Both the position numbers and the translations under genes were made by a program. From Candidatus Altarchaeales archaeon WOR_SM1_86-2 (GTDB lineage Archaea > Altiarchaeota > Altiarchaeia > IMC4 > MCBC01), in NCBI GenBank assembly GCA_001723855.1, contig MCBC01000118.1:1-9475 (forward strand): DNA of 9,475 bases, written 5' to 3'. A model generated the notes under the pieces. That model saw nothing but the letters and a program-made list of their open reading frames with translations, was not told the origin of the DNA and did no database searches. The first letter of the stretch is position 1. Each line of letters opens with the position of its first letter. Positions 1 to 6,575 of the stretch are shown piece by piece.

Positions 1-20
1 CTAAGATGATATTTGTTAAC

Positions 21-206
21 TCAATTCATAGAAAAACTATGGAAAATCCAAGATTGTGGAGAAATTTCAAGTACTTGTTGTATATTGACCTGTTGTTGAT
101 CAATAAAACCATAAAGAGACAACCCCGCTATAATTAAAATACCTGCCATGGCAAGCGAGTATTGAAACCGTTTTTCAAATTTCTCTTTTTCTGTGTATTC
201 TTTCAT
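21..206 (-). CDS. small single-pass membrane protein, unknown function
   Basis: This 61-residue protein is unrecognised. Residues 1-15 are charged (many Glu and Lys), residues 16-35 form one hydrophobic helix, and the remaining 26 residues are polar with several Gln. The basic residues just before the helix (KR at 12-13) predict the N-terminus inside and the C-terminus outside. It follows the stop of the propeller-ABC gene by 18 bp on the same strand, so co-transcription is likely. No Shine-Dalgarno is visible before its ATG. It might be an accessory subunit of the ABC system, or the truncated start of a permease gene, since ABC-2 ATPases are normally followed by one. At 61 residues it is far too short to be a permease itself. 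Its stop lies 20 bp from the window edge, so what follows is unknown. The coding call rests on position, the clear membrane helix and an intact frame. Confidence 0.5.
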   Translation of the reverse strand: MKEYTEKEKFEKRFQYSLAMAGILIIAGLSLYGFIDQQQVNIQQVLEISPQSWIFHSFSMN

Positions 207-224
207 TTTTTATCGTACTATATT

Positions 225-3035
225 CTATTCTTCTTCCGGGTAGGTATCTGTAAAATATATAAATAAATCTCTCATATCCGCCTGCGTTATTCTTGATGCC
301 TCTATAACCCCACCAAGTTTCGTAATTTTATTTGTGATTTCTGCAACATTTGGCTCGTGTGTGAATACTCTCAATATCCTTCCAGATTCAATTATTTTAT
401 CTACTCCACGATCCTTTTCAAGTTCCATAACCAAACTCTTCCCAACCCTCTCCAATGTTACTTCAACCACCCTTCCTCTCCCCGGGGTTTTTCTTTTTAA
501 GCCCTCAACCGTGGATTTGATTATAAGTCCCCCATTTTTCATTATCAAAACCTCATCGCATATATCAATCTCATCCATATAATGCGTTGAGAATATAACC
601 GTTTTACCCCTCTTATTCAAATTATCCAGTATTGTCATTATCTTTGTTCTCATTCCGGGGTCCAAGCCAGTTGTCGGCTCATCCAAAAGCAAAACCCTGG
701 GGTCTCTTATAAGTTCCATTGCAAGCGATAATCTTTTAATCTGCCCGCCAGATAAATTTTTTGCAACAACATCACGCCTGTCAGCGAGATCAACACTCTT
801 CAGTATCTCAGAACATACTTTCTCAAAGTCAGCGATCCCCCATTTTATCGCACTGTTCTGCATATTCTGCCACACGGTTTGTTCTGGATACAATTCAGGA
901 TGCTGGGGCACGAAACCAACCACCTCATTAATCTCTTTCATATTAACCCTCGGATCATAGCCAAAAACCGAAACATCACCCGAATCTGGAGTTATGCGTC
1001 CAATGAGACATTCTACAAGCCGCGACTTTCCGCACCCGCTTGGACCTACAATCCCATAAATCTTCCCCTCCTCAAACTCAACACTTACGGACTTTAAAAC
1101 CTTTGTGTTTTTATATGATTTCAGAAGGTTCCTGCAAAATATCTTACCTTTTGCTTTAGAAAGTGGTTTTTCTGTAGAGATCGGTTTCTTTTCTATAGTT
1201 GCCAGAGTTGGCTCTGGAGCATCTTTCGGCTTCCTTAACTTTTTAACCACAATCCAGAGGGATACAATTAAGACAATAATGACTAGAAAAGCAGCAATGT
1301 AGTTGATGTAGGGCATTATGGGCTGATAAAATGGCTCCCCTATACATTCTATGTCTCTGCAAACCTCTCCATCCTCACAATCAGCATCAGAGGAGCAAGT
1401 TGTTTTTACGGTATCATGCATTTCCTCCGCAACTTCGGACGAGCAATCTGAAGGACAGGAATCATAATCCTCTCCTGTGTCGCAATAATCGTCACCACAG
1501 TATGGGTCAGTAGGTCTGCAGATGTTATGAACGCAACGATTGCTTTCACAATCTGAATTGGATGAGCATATTTCACTATTTGATCTTTTAGGTGCTTCAC
1601 AATCTTTAGAACATGATGAGTAAGTTTCGCCAGTATCGCAGTAACCATCACCGCAGTATATAGAGGAACTTCTGCAGACGCTATGCACACAATACCCATC
1701 AGAGCATTCAGAAGCATTTAAACAAGAGGAGCCATCTGGTTTTTTACAATCTGAAGGACAAGATGAGTAAGTTTCGCCAGAGTCACAGTAATTATCACCA
1801 CAATATGTATCAGTAGTTCTGCACACGCCGTGAACACAGTGGTTACTTTGACAATCTGAATCTTCAGAGCATGATGAATCCATGGGTTTTAAAGCAGCGA
1901 ATGCATAAACATAGCCATCCCAAGAACCGACATACACATAATTTCCAGAGATCGTAGGTGATGAACTCACACCATCTCCTGTTTTAAACTTCCAAATCAA
2001 ATTTCCAGTATTCTTATCAAGGCAGTATGTGTAATTATCACTGGAGCCAAAATAAATATAATTTCCAGAAACCGTAGGTGATGATATAGACACCAAAAAT
2101 CCGGTTTTAAATTTCCATATCTCTTTTCCAGTATTCTTATCAAGGCAGTAAATGTACCCATCAGAAGAACTATCAAAAGAACCGACATAAATATAACTCG
2201 ATGAGACCGCGGGTGATGAATACACAGCAAATCCGGTTTTAAATTTCCACTTCAATTCCCCTATATTCTTATCAAGGCAGTAAATGTAACTATCCTTAGA
2301 GCCCACATAAATATAATTTCCAGAGACCGTGGGTGATGAATCCGCCCAATCCCCAGTTTTAAATTTCCATATTTCCTCCCCGATATTCTTATCAAGGCAG
2401 TAAACATAACTATCGCCTGAACCGACATAGACATAATCGCCAGAGACCGCTGGTGATGAACCAACTCCCCCCTCGGTTTTAAATTTCCACTTCAATTTCC
2501 CAGTATTTTTATCAAAGCAGTAAACATAACCATCACGAGAACCGACATAGACATAATTTTCTGAGACTGCGGGTGATGAACCAACCCAACTTCCAGTTTT
2601 AAATTTCCATATTTCCTTCCCAGTATTTTTATCAAGACTGTAGATATACCAATCATTAGACCCTACATAGACATAATTTTCTGAGACTGCGGGTGATGAA
2701 TCCGCCCAATCGCCAGTTTTAAATTTCCATATTTCCTTCCCCGTATTTTTATCAAAGCAGTAAACATAACCCTCACGAGAACCGACATAGACATGATCGC
2801 CAGAGACCGCTGGTGATGAACCAACTCCCTCCTCGGTTTTAAATTTCCACTTCAATTCCAAATCCTCTGGATTTTCAATCACATCGGATGTTTCTCCAGT
2901 GTGCTCCAAATCATGGCGGAACATTGGCCAGTCCTCTGCTACTGAAATCTGTGAGAGCAAGATCAATACAACACCCACTGTTATCATTTTTCTCAAATTT
3001 CGGCTTCGCCAAAATTTAAAACAGAGAAATTTCAT
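225..3035 (-). CDS. signal peptide-PQQ-like propeller-Cys-rich modules-TM-ABC ATPase fusion protein
   Basis: This is a 936-residue multidomain protein. Residues 1-34 are a basic stretch and hydrophobic core ending in SVA-ED, a plausible signal-peptidase site. The propeller opens with the common archaeal entry motif DWPMFRHD (35-42). Eight blades of about 40 residues fill 61-380, each with the pattern WKFKT...SSPAVS..YVYVGS...YCLDKNTG. Three eight-cysteine modules span 387-531, and a four-cysteine partial unit lies at 545-566. One membrane helix covers about 577-596, followed by KKLRK, which places the C-terminus inside. The ABC ATPase (about 630-840) is complete: Walker A GPSGCGKS 664-671, Q-loop Q711, signature LSGGQ 761-765, Walker B VLLLDE 781-786, H-loop H818. 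Its C-terminal extension resembles that of ABC-2 exporter ATPases (COG1131). The inferred topology is propeller and Cys-rich part outside, ATPase inside. No permease is encoded in the window. An alternative start at M17 would give a shorter but standard signal peptide. PQQ binding itself is not shown. Confidence 0.9.
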   Translation of the reverse strand: MKFLCFKFWRSRNLRKMITVGVVLILLSQISVAEDWPMFRHDLEHTGETSDVIENPEDLELKWKFKTEEGVGSSPAVSGDHVYVGSREGYVYCFDKNTGKEIWKFKTGDWADSSPAVSENYVYVGSNDWYIYSLDKNTGKEIWKFKTGSWVGSSPAVSENYVYVGSRDGYVYCFDKNTGKLKWKFKTEGGVGSSPAVSGDYVYVGSGDSYVYCLDKNIGEEIWKFKTGDWADSSPTVSGNYIYVGSKDSYIYCLDKNIGELKWKFKTGFAVYSSPAVSSSYIYVGSFDSSSDGYIYCLDKNTGKEIWKFKTGFLVSISSPTVSGNYIYFGSSDNYTYCLDKNTGNLIWKFKTGDGVSSSPTISGNYVYVGSWDGYVYAFAALKPMDSSCSEDSDCQSNHCVHGVCRTTDTYCGDNYCDSGETYSSCPSDCKKPDGSSCLNASECSDGYCVHSVCRSSSIYCGDGYCDTGETYSSCSKDCEAPKRSNSEICSSNSDCESNRCVHNICRPTDPYCGDDYCDTGEDYDSCPSDCSSEVAEEMHDTVKTTCSSDADCEDGEVCRDIECIGEPFYQPIMPYINYIAAFLVIIVLIVSLWIVVKKLRKPKDAPEPTLATIEKKPISTEKPLSKAKGKIFCRNLLKSYKNTKVLKSVSVEFEEGKIYGIVGPSGCGKSRLVECLIGRITPDSGDVSVFGYDPRVNMKEINEVVGFVPQHPELYPEQTVWQNMQNSAIKWGIADFEKVCSEILKSVDLADRRDVVAKNLSGGQIKRLSLAMELIRDPRVLLLDEPTTGLDPGMRTKIMTILDNLNKRGKTVIFSTHYMDEIDICDEVLIMKNGGLIIKSTVEGLKRKTPGRGRVVEVTLERVGKSLVMELEKDRGVDKIIESGRILRVFTHEPNVAEITNKITKLGGVIEASRITQADMRDLFIYFTDTYPEEE
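1443..1877 (-). repeat. three tandem eight-cysteine modules (coding repeat)
   Basis: Three 44-residue modules (residues 387-430, 436-479 and 488-531 of the fusion protein) each hold eight cysteines at matching positions. Each has a first half of four Cys around CVHxVC and a second half with the motif CGDxYCDxGExYxSCxxDC. Modules are joined by short linkers of 5 and 8 residues. Even cysteine numbers and an outside location suggest disulfides, while the conserved acidic residues could also bind metal ions. CGDG-C-GE-C-DC segments are frequent in archaeal surface proteins. They sit between propeller and membrane, so they may act as a stiff stalk. Confidence 0.85.
1896..2855 (-). repeat. eight-blade PQQ-like propeller repeat array, 120-bp period
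   Basis: The landmark GTTTTAAA on the plus strand recurs near 1981, 2104, 2236, 2356, 2476, 2596, 2716 and 2836. The last five intervals between landmarks... specifically those joining 2236 to 2836 ...are each exactly 120 bp (40 codons); blades 6 and 7 are slightly longer through small insertions. By hand count, 2701-2760 and 2341-2400 differ at 6 of 60 positions, as do 2761-2820 and 2401-2460. This indicates recent duplication or gene conversion, partly in a three-blade (360-bp) unit. The array is coding throughout. Confidence 0.9.
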
Positions 3036-3145
3036 CTTATTTTTATCTTATTCTTCCAAAAATAAATAAAACCAGTATTAAAACCAATATAAACATAAGC
3101 CTCAGATATTGTGGGCGACCCCAACCAAGTACAGTATTTAAACAT
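3032..3145 (-). pseudogene. relic propeller blade / 37-codon leader ORF upstream of the fusion gene
   Basis: The minus strand here reads ATG to TGA for 37 codons and encodes a segment (TWLGSPTISEAYVYIGFNTG then FIYFWKN) that lines up with one propeller blade of the downstream gene (pattern SSPTISGNYVYVGS-DGYIYCLDKN). DNA similarity seems to continue upstream: gataaaattaatgag near 3157-3171 resembles the blade codons for Asp-Lys-Asn-Thr-Gly, but now carries in-frame stops. The relic's TGA overlaps the ATG of the fusion gene as ATGA. The simplest reading is the decayed end of an adjacent paralogous PQQ-repeat gene. A translated leader peptide coupled to the fusion gene is also possible. The homology is clear by eye; the function is not. 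Confidence 0.6.
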
Positions 3146-3205
3146 AATTATCCTATTTACTCATTAATTTTATCCTAAATTTGGAGAATTGGTAAATAAA
3201 AACCC

Positions 3206-4483
3206 CTATGCCCACTCGCTCAACCTTCTCTGCCTTAAAATCTCGCTTTTCTTGACATACTCCCCGACAGGGATCGTAAGCCGGGTATTTATATCCTCAA
3301 GCGCCTCCTTCAGCGTATTAAACTTCTTCGGGGGGTTAAGAAAAGCATGCCTTACGTTCTCCCTCACCTCCCAGACCCCAACGGGCATTACATAACTTTC
3401 ATATATCTCCCTGAAGATCACAACCCTCGCCTGCCGCCTCATTCTGTCGAGGGCTTCGCAGACCCCGAATCTTCCCGCGTAATAGCCCCCGCCCTCGTTT
3501 ATGGCATAATCCCATCTCCCCTTATGTTTTTCATGCTCCTCAACGATCACCGCCTTATCATACGCCTGGGTCCACCATGTTTTCGGAGCCCACGCCTCAA
3601 ACTGCTCGAACTCCCATGCCCCGGGGATCAAAAGGATTTCAAAGTGATTCTCAAGATACTGGTTTGTATAAACCGTGTACTCATTCACCTGCGGGTAATC
3701 CCTTATTTGTTTCATTAACTCCCTGGCAAGGATATCATCAACTGCGGTTATGCTCCATCTCGTGGGAACCAGTTTTTTGTTCTCCTTAAGACCCAGGGCA
3801 CCTGACGATAAAACATTGGTGAGGTAATAAACATCAAATTTTGGTTTGTCGTATAACTTAAACAGCGCCTCAGACGCCCTTATTTCATCACAGGTTACTT
3901 TATCAACGACCCCGGGGATTTTTGGGTTTTCCGCTATCTCAAGTTTCTTTAAAATCCCGCTAGGACCCATAGGCTGCGATATCGGGGAAAACGAGATGCT
4001 GTAGGACGGCTTTCTCTTGAATTTCACTTCTATATCCGCCGGCTTGACCGCCAGTGCCAACTCCTGGTTTTTTTCGATAAACTTCGTCCGCTGCTTGACC
4101 CCCTGGCGGACCTTTGATCTCACCAGAAGCGATCTCATCCTTATTATATCATCGAAGTCTGCGCCATACCACATCGAAGGGGTATCGAGCATCTTCGGGT
4201 TTTCAAGATCCAGCGATGTCATCGGACCCATAAAAACCGCCGGGTAACCTTTCCAGCCGACAAAAATCGAAGGCGACGGTCCGAACATATCCTCCTTTAA
4301 TTTCTCCTCGATCGGGTTCTGGACAATTAATCTCTGAAGCAGCGGACAATAAGACCTCCCGCACAACAAACGCCCCCCCTTGCATGTAAGACACAGTTTT
4401 CTCGACATGGGATGGAATTTTGACATCGCCTTAAGAATCTCGCATCTCGGATTTTCCCATGACTGGTATTTCTGATATTCCAT
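3206..4483 (-). CDS. nreA: Nre-family archaeal DNA repair protein
   Basis: This 425-residue protein matches the archaeal Nre family. An N-terminal zinc-binding motif has Cys at 31, 34, 41 and 46 (CLTCKGG...CGRSYC). It is followed by the family-typical FGPSPSIFVGWKGYPAVFMG (67-86). The last eight residues, QRRLSEWA (418-425), fit a PCNA-interacting (PIP) motif, Q-x-x-L-x-x-aromatic. Members of this family have been linked to repair of mitomycin-type damage together with UvrABC, in a PCNA-dependent way; the same role here is inference. The ATG at 4483 gives a short N-terminal extension before the zinc motif. Starts at M20 (4426) or M26 (4408) would fit a promoter in the AT-rich gap better. It diverges from atpC. 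Whether it is an NreA or NreB type is not certain from sequence alone. Confidence 0.85.
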   Translation of the reverse strand: MEYQKYQSWENPRCEILKAMSKFHPMSRKLCLTCKGGRLLCGRSYCPLLQRLIVQNPIEEKLKEDMFGPSPSIFVGWKGYPAVFMGPMTSLDLENPKMLDTPSMWYGADFDDIIRMRSLLVRSKVRQGVKQRTKFIEKNQELALAVKPADIEVKFKRKPSYSISFSPISQPMGPSGILKKLEIAENPKIPGVVDKVTCDEIRASEALFKLYDKPKFDVYYLTNVLSSGALGLKENKKLVPTRWSITAVDDILARELMKQIRDYPQVNEYTVYTNQYLENHFEILLIPGAWEFEQFEAWAPKTWWTQAYDKAVIVEEHEKHKGRWDYAINEGGGYYAGRFGVCEALDRMRRQARVVIFREIYESYVMPVGVWEVRENVRHAFLNPPKKFNTLKEALEDINTRLTIPVGEYVKKSEILRQRRLSEWA

Positions 4484-4507
4484 CTGCTTTATTTATTTAT
4501 TAATAAT
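4484..4507. promoter_or_regulatory. AT-rich divergent spacer between nre and atpC
   Basis: Only 24 bp separate the two annotated start codons, and 19 of them form a TA-rich run (tttatttatttattaataat). This run can supply TATA-like elements in either direction. If used for nre, transcription would begin inside the annotated N-terminus, which favours M20 or M26 as the real start. For atpC the ATG at 4508 is too close for this TATA, so its promoter may lie further left inside nre. Confidence 0.4.
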
Positions 4508-5551
4508 ATGGTCGGTGTCATCAGCACTGCACAGTATGCTTATGCATACGGGTGGGTTTCCGCCCTCCCGCAATCGCTTGGAAAGGAAGCGTATGAGAGA
4601 CTTATTTTGAGCAGAAGCGTGGAGGAGATCGTGGCTTCCTTAGAAGGCACCGCATACAGTGAAGAGGTTTCCCTGGGTGTGCGAAAACACCCGGATGGGG
4701 GCGGCATGGAAGTTGATATCAGGGAGATTGAAAAAGCAATCACGAAAAGTTATGTTGATATTTGCAAGAATGTTATATCTGCGCTTCCGATGGGTGTCAG
4801 GGACGGTGCAAGGGCTGTGATGATGGACGAATGGGATGTCGTGAATATCAAACGCGTGCTCAGGGGCATAGTAAATGGAATGAGCGGCGAGAAGATTATG
4901 ATGGATATCGGGGCGATAGGCAACATTAAAGAAGAGACATTGAACGAAATGGCAAGCGGCGACCTGAGAAGCGCGCTGGAGAAAATAAATCAGCTCGGCT
5001 ACGCTCTTGATACAACGGAAACATATTTGTTTGAGATAGAATCCATGCTGGATAGAATCCTTATAGCGAGATGGCTGAGGGAAGTGGAAAAAATAAAGGA
5101 TTTGAGGGATATAGTGGGGATACAGATCGATATGTATAATTTGAGGGCATTATTGAGGCATAAGTTGTCGAACATAGACACATCAAAATTCATGGGGAAA
5201 ACGGTGGTTGGAAGATACCTTAATGCGGGGATGCTAAATGAAATCGCATCCGCAGCCGGGGGCAGGGGGATAGTTGATTCATTGATGGACATATTAAGCA
5301 GAACTCATTACGGGGGTGTTTTCCAGGACGCGCTGGAGAATTTCAAAAAAACAGGCTCATTTGAAAAACTGGAACTTGAGATAGAGAAATCACTTTCGGG
5401 GTTTGTGCTGCAGGAGATGCCCCTTACTCTAGGTTATATTATAAGTTATCTCAGAAGGATGAGGATAGATGCGAGAAATATAAGGGTGATGCTGGTTTGC
5501 AAATCCCACGAAATAGAGCCGGAAGAGATAAGGGAGCTGGTGGTGTTCTGA
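4508..5551 (+). CDS. atpC: A-type ATP synthase subunit C
   Basis: This 347-residue protein is subunit C of the archaeal A1Ao ATP synthase (V-ATPase AC39/subunit d family). It forms the central socket joining the rotor stalk to the membrane ring. Typical features are the N-terminal AYAYGWV (11-17), the YERLILSRSVEEIVASLEGT segment, the ID(M/L)YNLRALLRHK-type core helix, and the C-terminal region from about 303: PLTLGYIISYLRRMRIDARN followed by IRVM and ending EPEEIRELVVF. Length is normal for the family. It is the only plus-strand gene here and no other ATPase subunit is near. In most archaea it lies inside an operon with subunits H, I, K, E, F, A, B and D. No upstream Shine-Dalgarno is visible, so leaderless translation is possible. 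It ends 20 bp from the stop of the convergent flavoprotein gene. Confidence 0.93.
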   Translation: MVGVISTAQYAYAYGWVSALPQSLGKEAYERLILSRSVEEIVASLEGTAYSEEVSLGVRKHPDGGGMEVDIREIEKAITKSYVDICKNVISALPMGVRDGARAVMMDEWDVVNIKRVLRGIVNGMSGEKIMMDIGAIGNIKEETLNEMASGDLRSALEKINQLGYALDTTETYLFEIESMLDRILIARWLREVEKIKDLRDIVGIQIDMYNLRALLRHKLSNIDTSKFMGKTVVGRYLNAGMLNEIASAAGGRGIVDSLMDILSRTHYGGVFQDALENFKKTGSFEKLELEIEKSLSGFVLQEMPLTLGYIISYLRRMRIDARNIRVMLVCKSHEIEPEEIRELVVF

Positions 5552-5563
5552 AACTGATAATAG

Positions 5564-5571
5564 AAAAAAAA
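5564..5571 (-). terminator. oligo-T terminator after the flavoprotein gene
   Basis: Read on the minus strand, eight consecutive T follow the TGA stop of the flavoprotein directly. T-runs without a hairpin are typical archaeal termination signals. The tract sits in the 20-bp gap between two convergent genes. Confidence 0.5.
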
Positions 5572-6510
5572 TCAAGCCCAGTAGGGGTTCTTCACATACT
5601 TGAACGCGCATATTCCGGCATAACCTCCTTCTCCAATCGCCTCGGGGATCTTGAACCATTTTCCTGTTATATCGCCTGCGGCAAAAACGCCTTTGATGCT
5701 GGTGCGGGCATTTTCATCGATGACTATCTTTTTCTTTCTTTCATCCGTTTCAACCCCGATCTTCTCAAGGAAATCAGTATTTGGAGTATTCCCGAGACCG
5801 AAGAAGATTACATCAAAATCCTCTATCGTTTCCTCGTTAGTCCGGTTATTTTCGAGTCTCCCGCTTTTTACTTTTCCGCCTTCACCGATAATCTCCCTGA
5901 TTTCCGTGTTCCACAATATCCTTACATTGCTGCCGTCTATGTCTTTTTGATTCTTCTCGTTTGCCCTAAAAACATCTTTCCGGTGAATGATCGTTGAGTC
6001 CGCACCGCCCCTGTCAAGCGCTGCCGCCCACTCTACCGCGGTATCTCCCCCGCCGACGACAAGCGTTTTCTTTACTTTATATGCGCCGGGGTCGACCAAA
6101 CTGAAAAGCACTCCGTCCAGGTCTTCGCCGGGGACACCTAATTTAAACGGTTTCCCGAGTATCCCGATCGCGATCACCACGGAGTTTGCAGTATATTTGC
6201 CTTTTGTGGTCTCTACGATAACCGCATCATTTTCCTCATCCCGCACAATGTTTTCAACGCTTTCGTTCTCCCTGATCTCAACGCCCTCGTCTCTTGCGTG
6301 TTTGACAAATATTTCCGCCACCTCTCTTCCCCTCAAATCCTTAAAACCCAGAATATTATCAACTACCTTCCATGGGTAGTTGTTCATTAATGCCCCGCCG
6401 GCGGACGCGGATTCCAGCACCAGTGTTTTCAACTTATAGCACGCTCCGGTGAGCGCCGCTGACAGCCCCGCGGGCCCGGAACCAACGACTATTAATTCAT
6501 ATTCTTCCAT
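5572..6510 (-). CDS. thioredoxin-reductase-like FAD/NADPH oxidoreductase lacking the CxxC centre
   Basis: This 312-residue protein has the two-dinucleotide-domain fold of thioredoxin reductase. The FAD-binding GSGPAG is at 10-15. The NADP domain has GGGDTAVEW at 153-161 and HRKDVFRA at 176-183, whose basic residues favour NADPH. The second FAD contact is GVFAAGD at 274-280. The redox CxxC expected in the stretch near 133-142 is absent; the sequence there is GVLFSLVDPG. The whole protein has only two cysteines (24 and 301), which are far apart. It therefore cannot reduce thioredoxin by the usual disulfide relay. Relatives without CxxC include the YumC-type ferredoxin-NADP reductases, so transfer of electrons between NADPH and ferredoxin or another acceptor is a reasonable inference. 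The substrate is unknown. The gene has its own TATA-like promoter and ends convergent with atpC. Confidence 0.85.
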   Translation of the reverse strand: MEEYELIVVGSGPAGLSAALTGACYKLKTLVLESASAGGALMNNYPWKVVDNILGFKDLRGREVAEIFVKHARDEGVEIRENESVENIVRDEENDAVIVETTKGKYTANSVVIAIGILGKPFKLGVPGEDLDGVLFSLVDPGAYKVKKTLVVGGGDTAVEWAAALDRGGADSTIIHRKDVFRANEKNQKDIDGSNVRILWNTEIREIIGEGGKVKSGRLENNRTNEETIEDFDVIFFGLGNTPNTDFLEKIGVETDERKKKIVIDENARTSIKGVFAAGDITGKWFKIPEAIGEGGYAGICAFKYVKNPYWA

Positions 6511-6525
6511 TTTTATTTTTTGATT

Positions 6526-6543
6526 AAACCTTTTTAAAAGTTT
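6526..6543 (-). promoter_or_regulatory. TATA-like promoter of the flavoprotein gene
   Basis: On the minus strand the sequence CTTTTAAAAA is centred about 26 bp before the ATG at 6510. This is the spacing expected if transcription begins at or next to the start codon (leaderless mRNA). No Shine-Dalgarno is seen, which agrees. The TATA box lies inside an imperfect palindrome, aaacctttttaaaagttt, which could also bind a regulator. Confidence 0.45.
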
Positions 6544-6563
6544 ATTTTTAATAATTAATCATG

Positions 6564-6575
6564 AATAAAAATAAA
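6564..6575 (-). terminator. T-rich terminator after hisA
   Basis: Directly after the hisA stop codon the minus strand reads TTTATTTTTATT, an archaeal-type T-rich termination signal. It separates hisA from the downstream flavoprotein gene, which has its own promoter. Confidence 0.4.

Noticed and set aside
1406..1717. 103-codon minus-strand frame inside the Cys-rich region
   Set aside because: It is an alternative frame of the repeated Cys codons in the fusion gene. Tandem repeats lengthen shadow frames, and it has no recognisable content.
1896..2855. Regularly spaced repeats that could suggest a CRISPR array
   Set aside because: The period is 120 bp with no unique spacers, the similarity extends through the whole unit, and the frame is open throughout and encodes propeller blades.
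3347..3718. 123-codon plus-strand frame within nre
   Set aside because: It is antisense to the well-supported nre gene, is proline-rich as expected of a shadow of this coding strand, and has no start signal.
5497..5997. 166-codon plus-strand frame opposite the flavoprotein gene
   Set aside because: It is antisense to a gene with clear FAD and NADPH motifs and shows no family features of its own.
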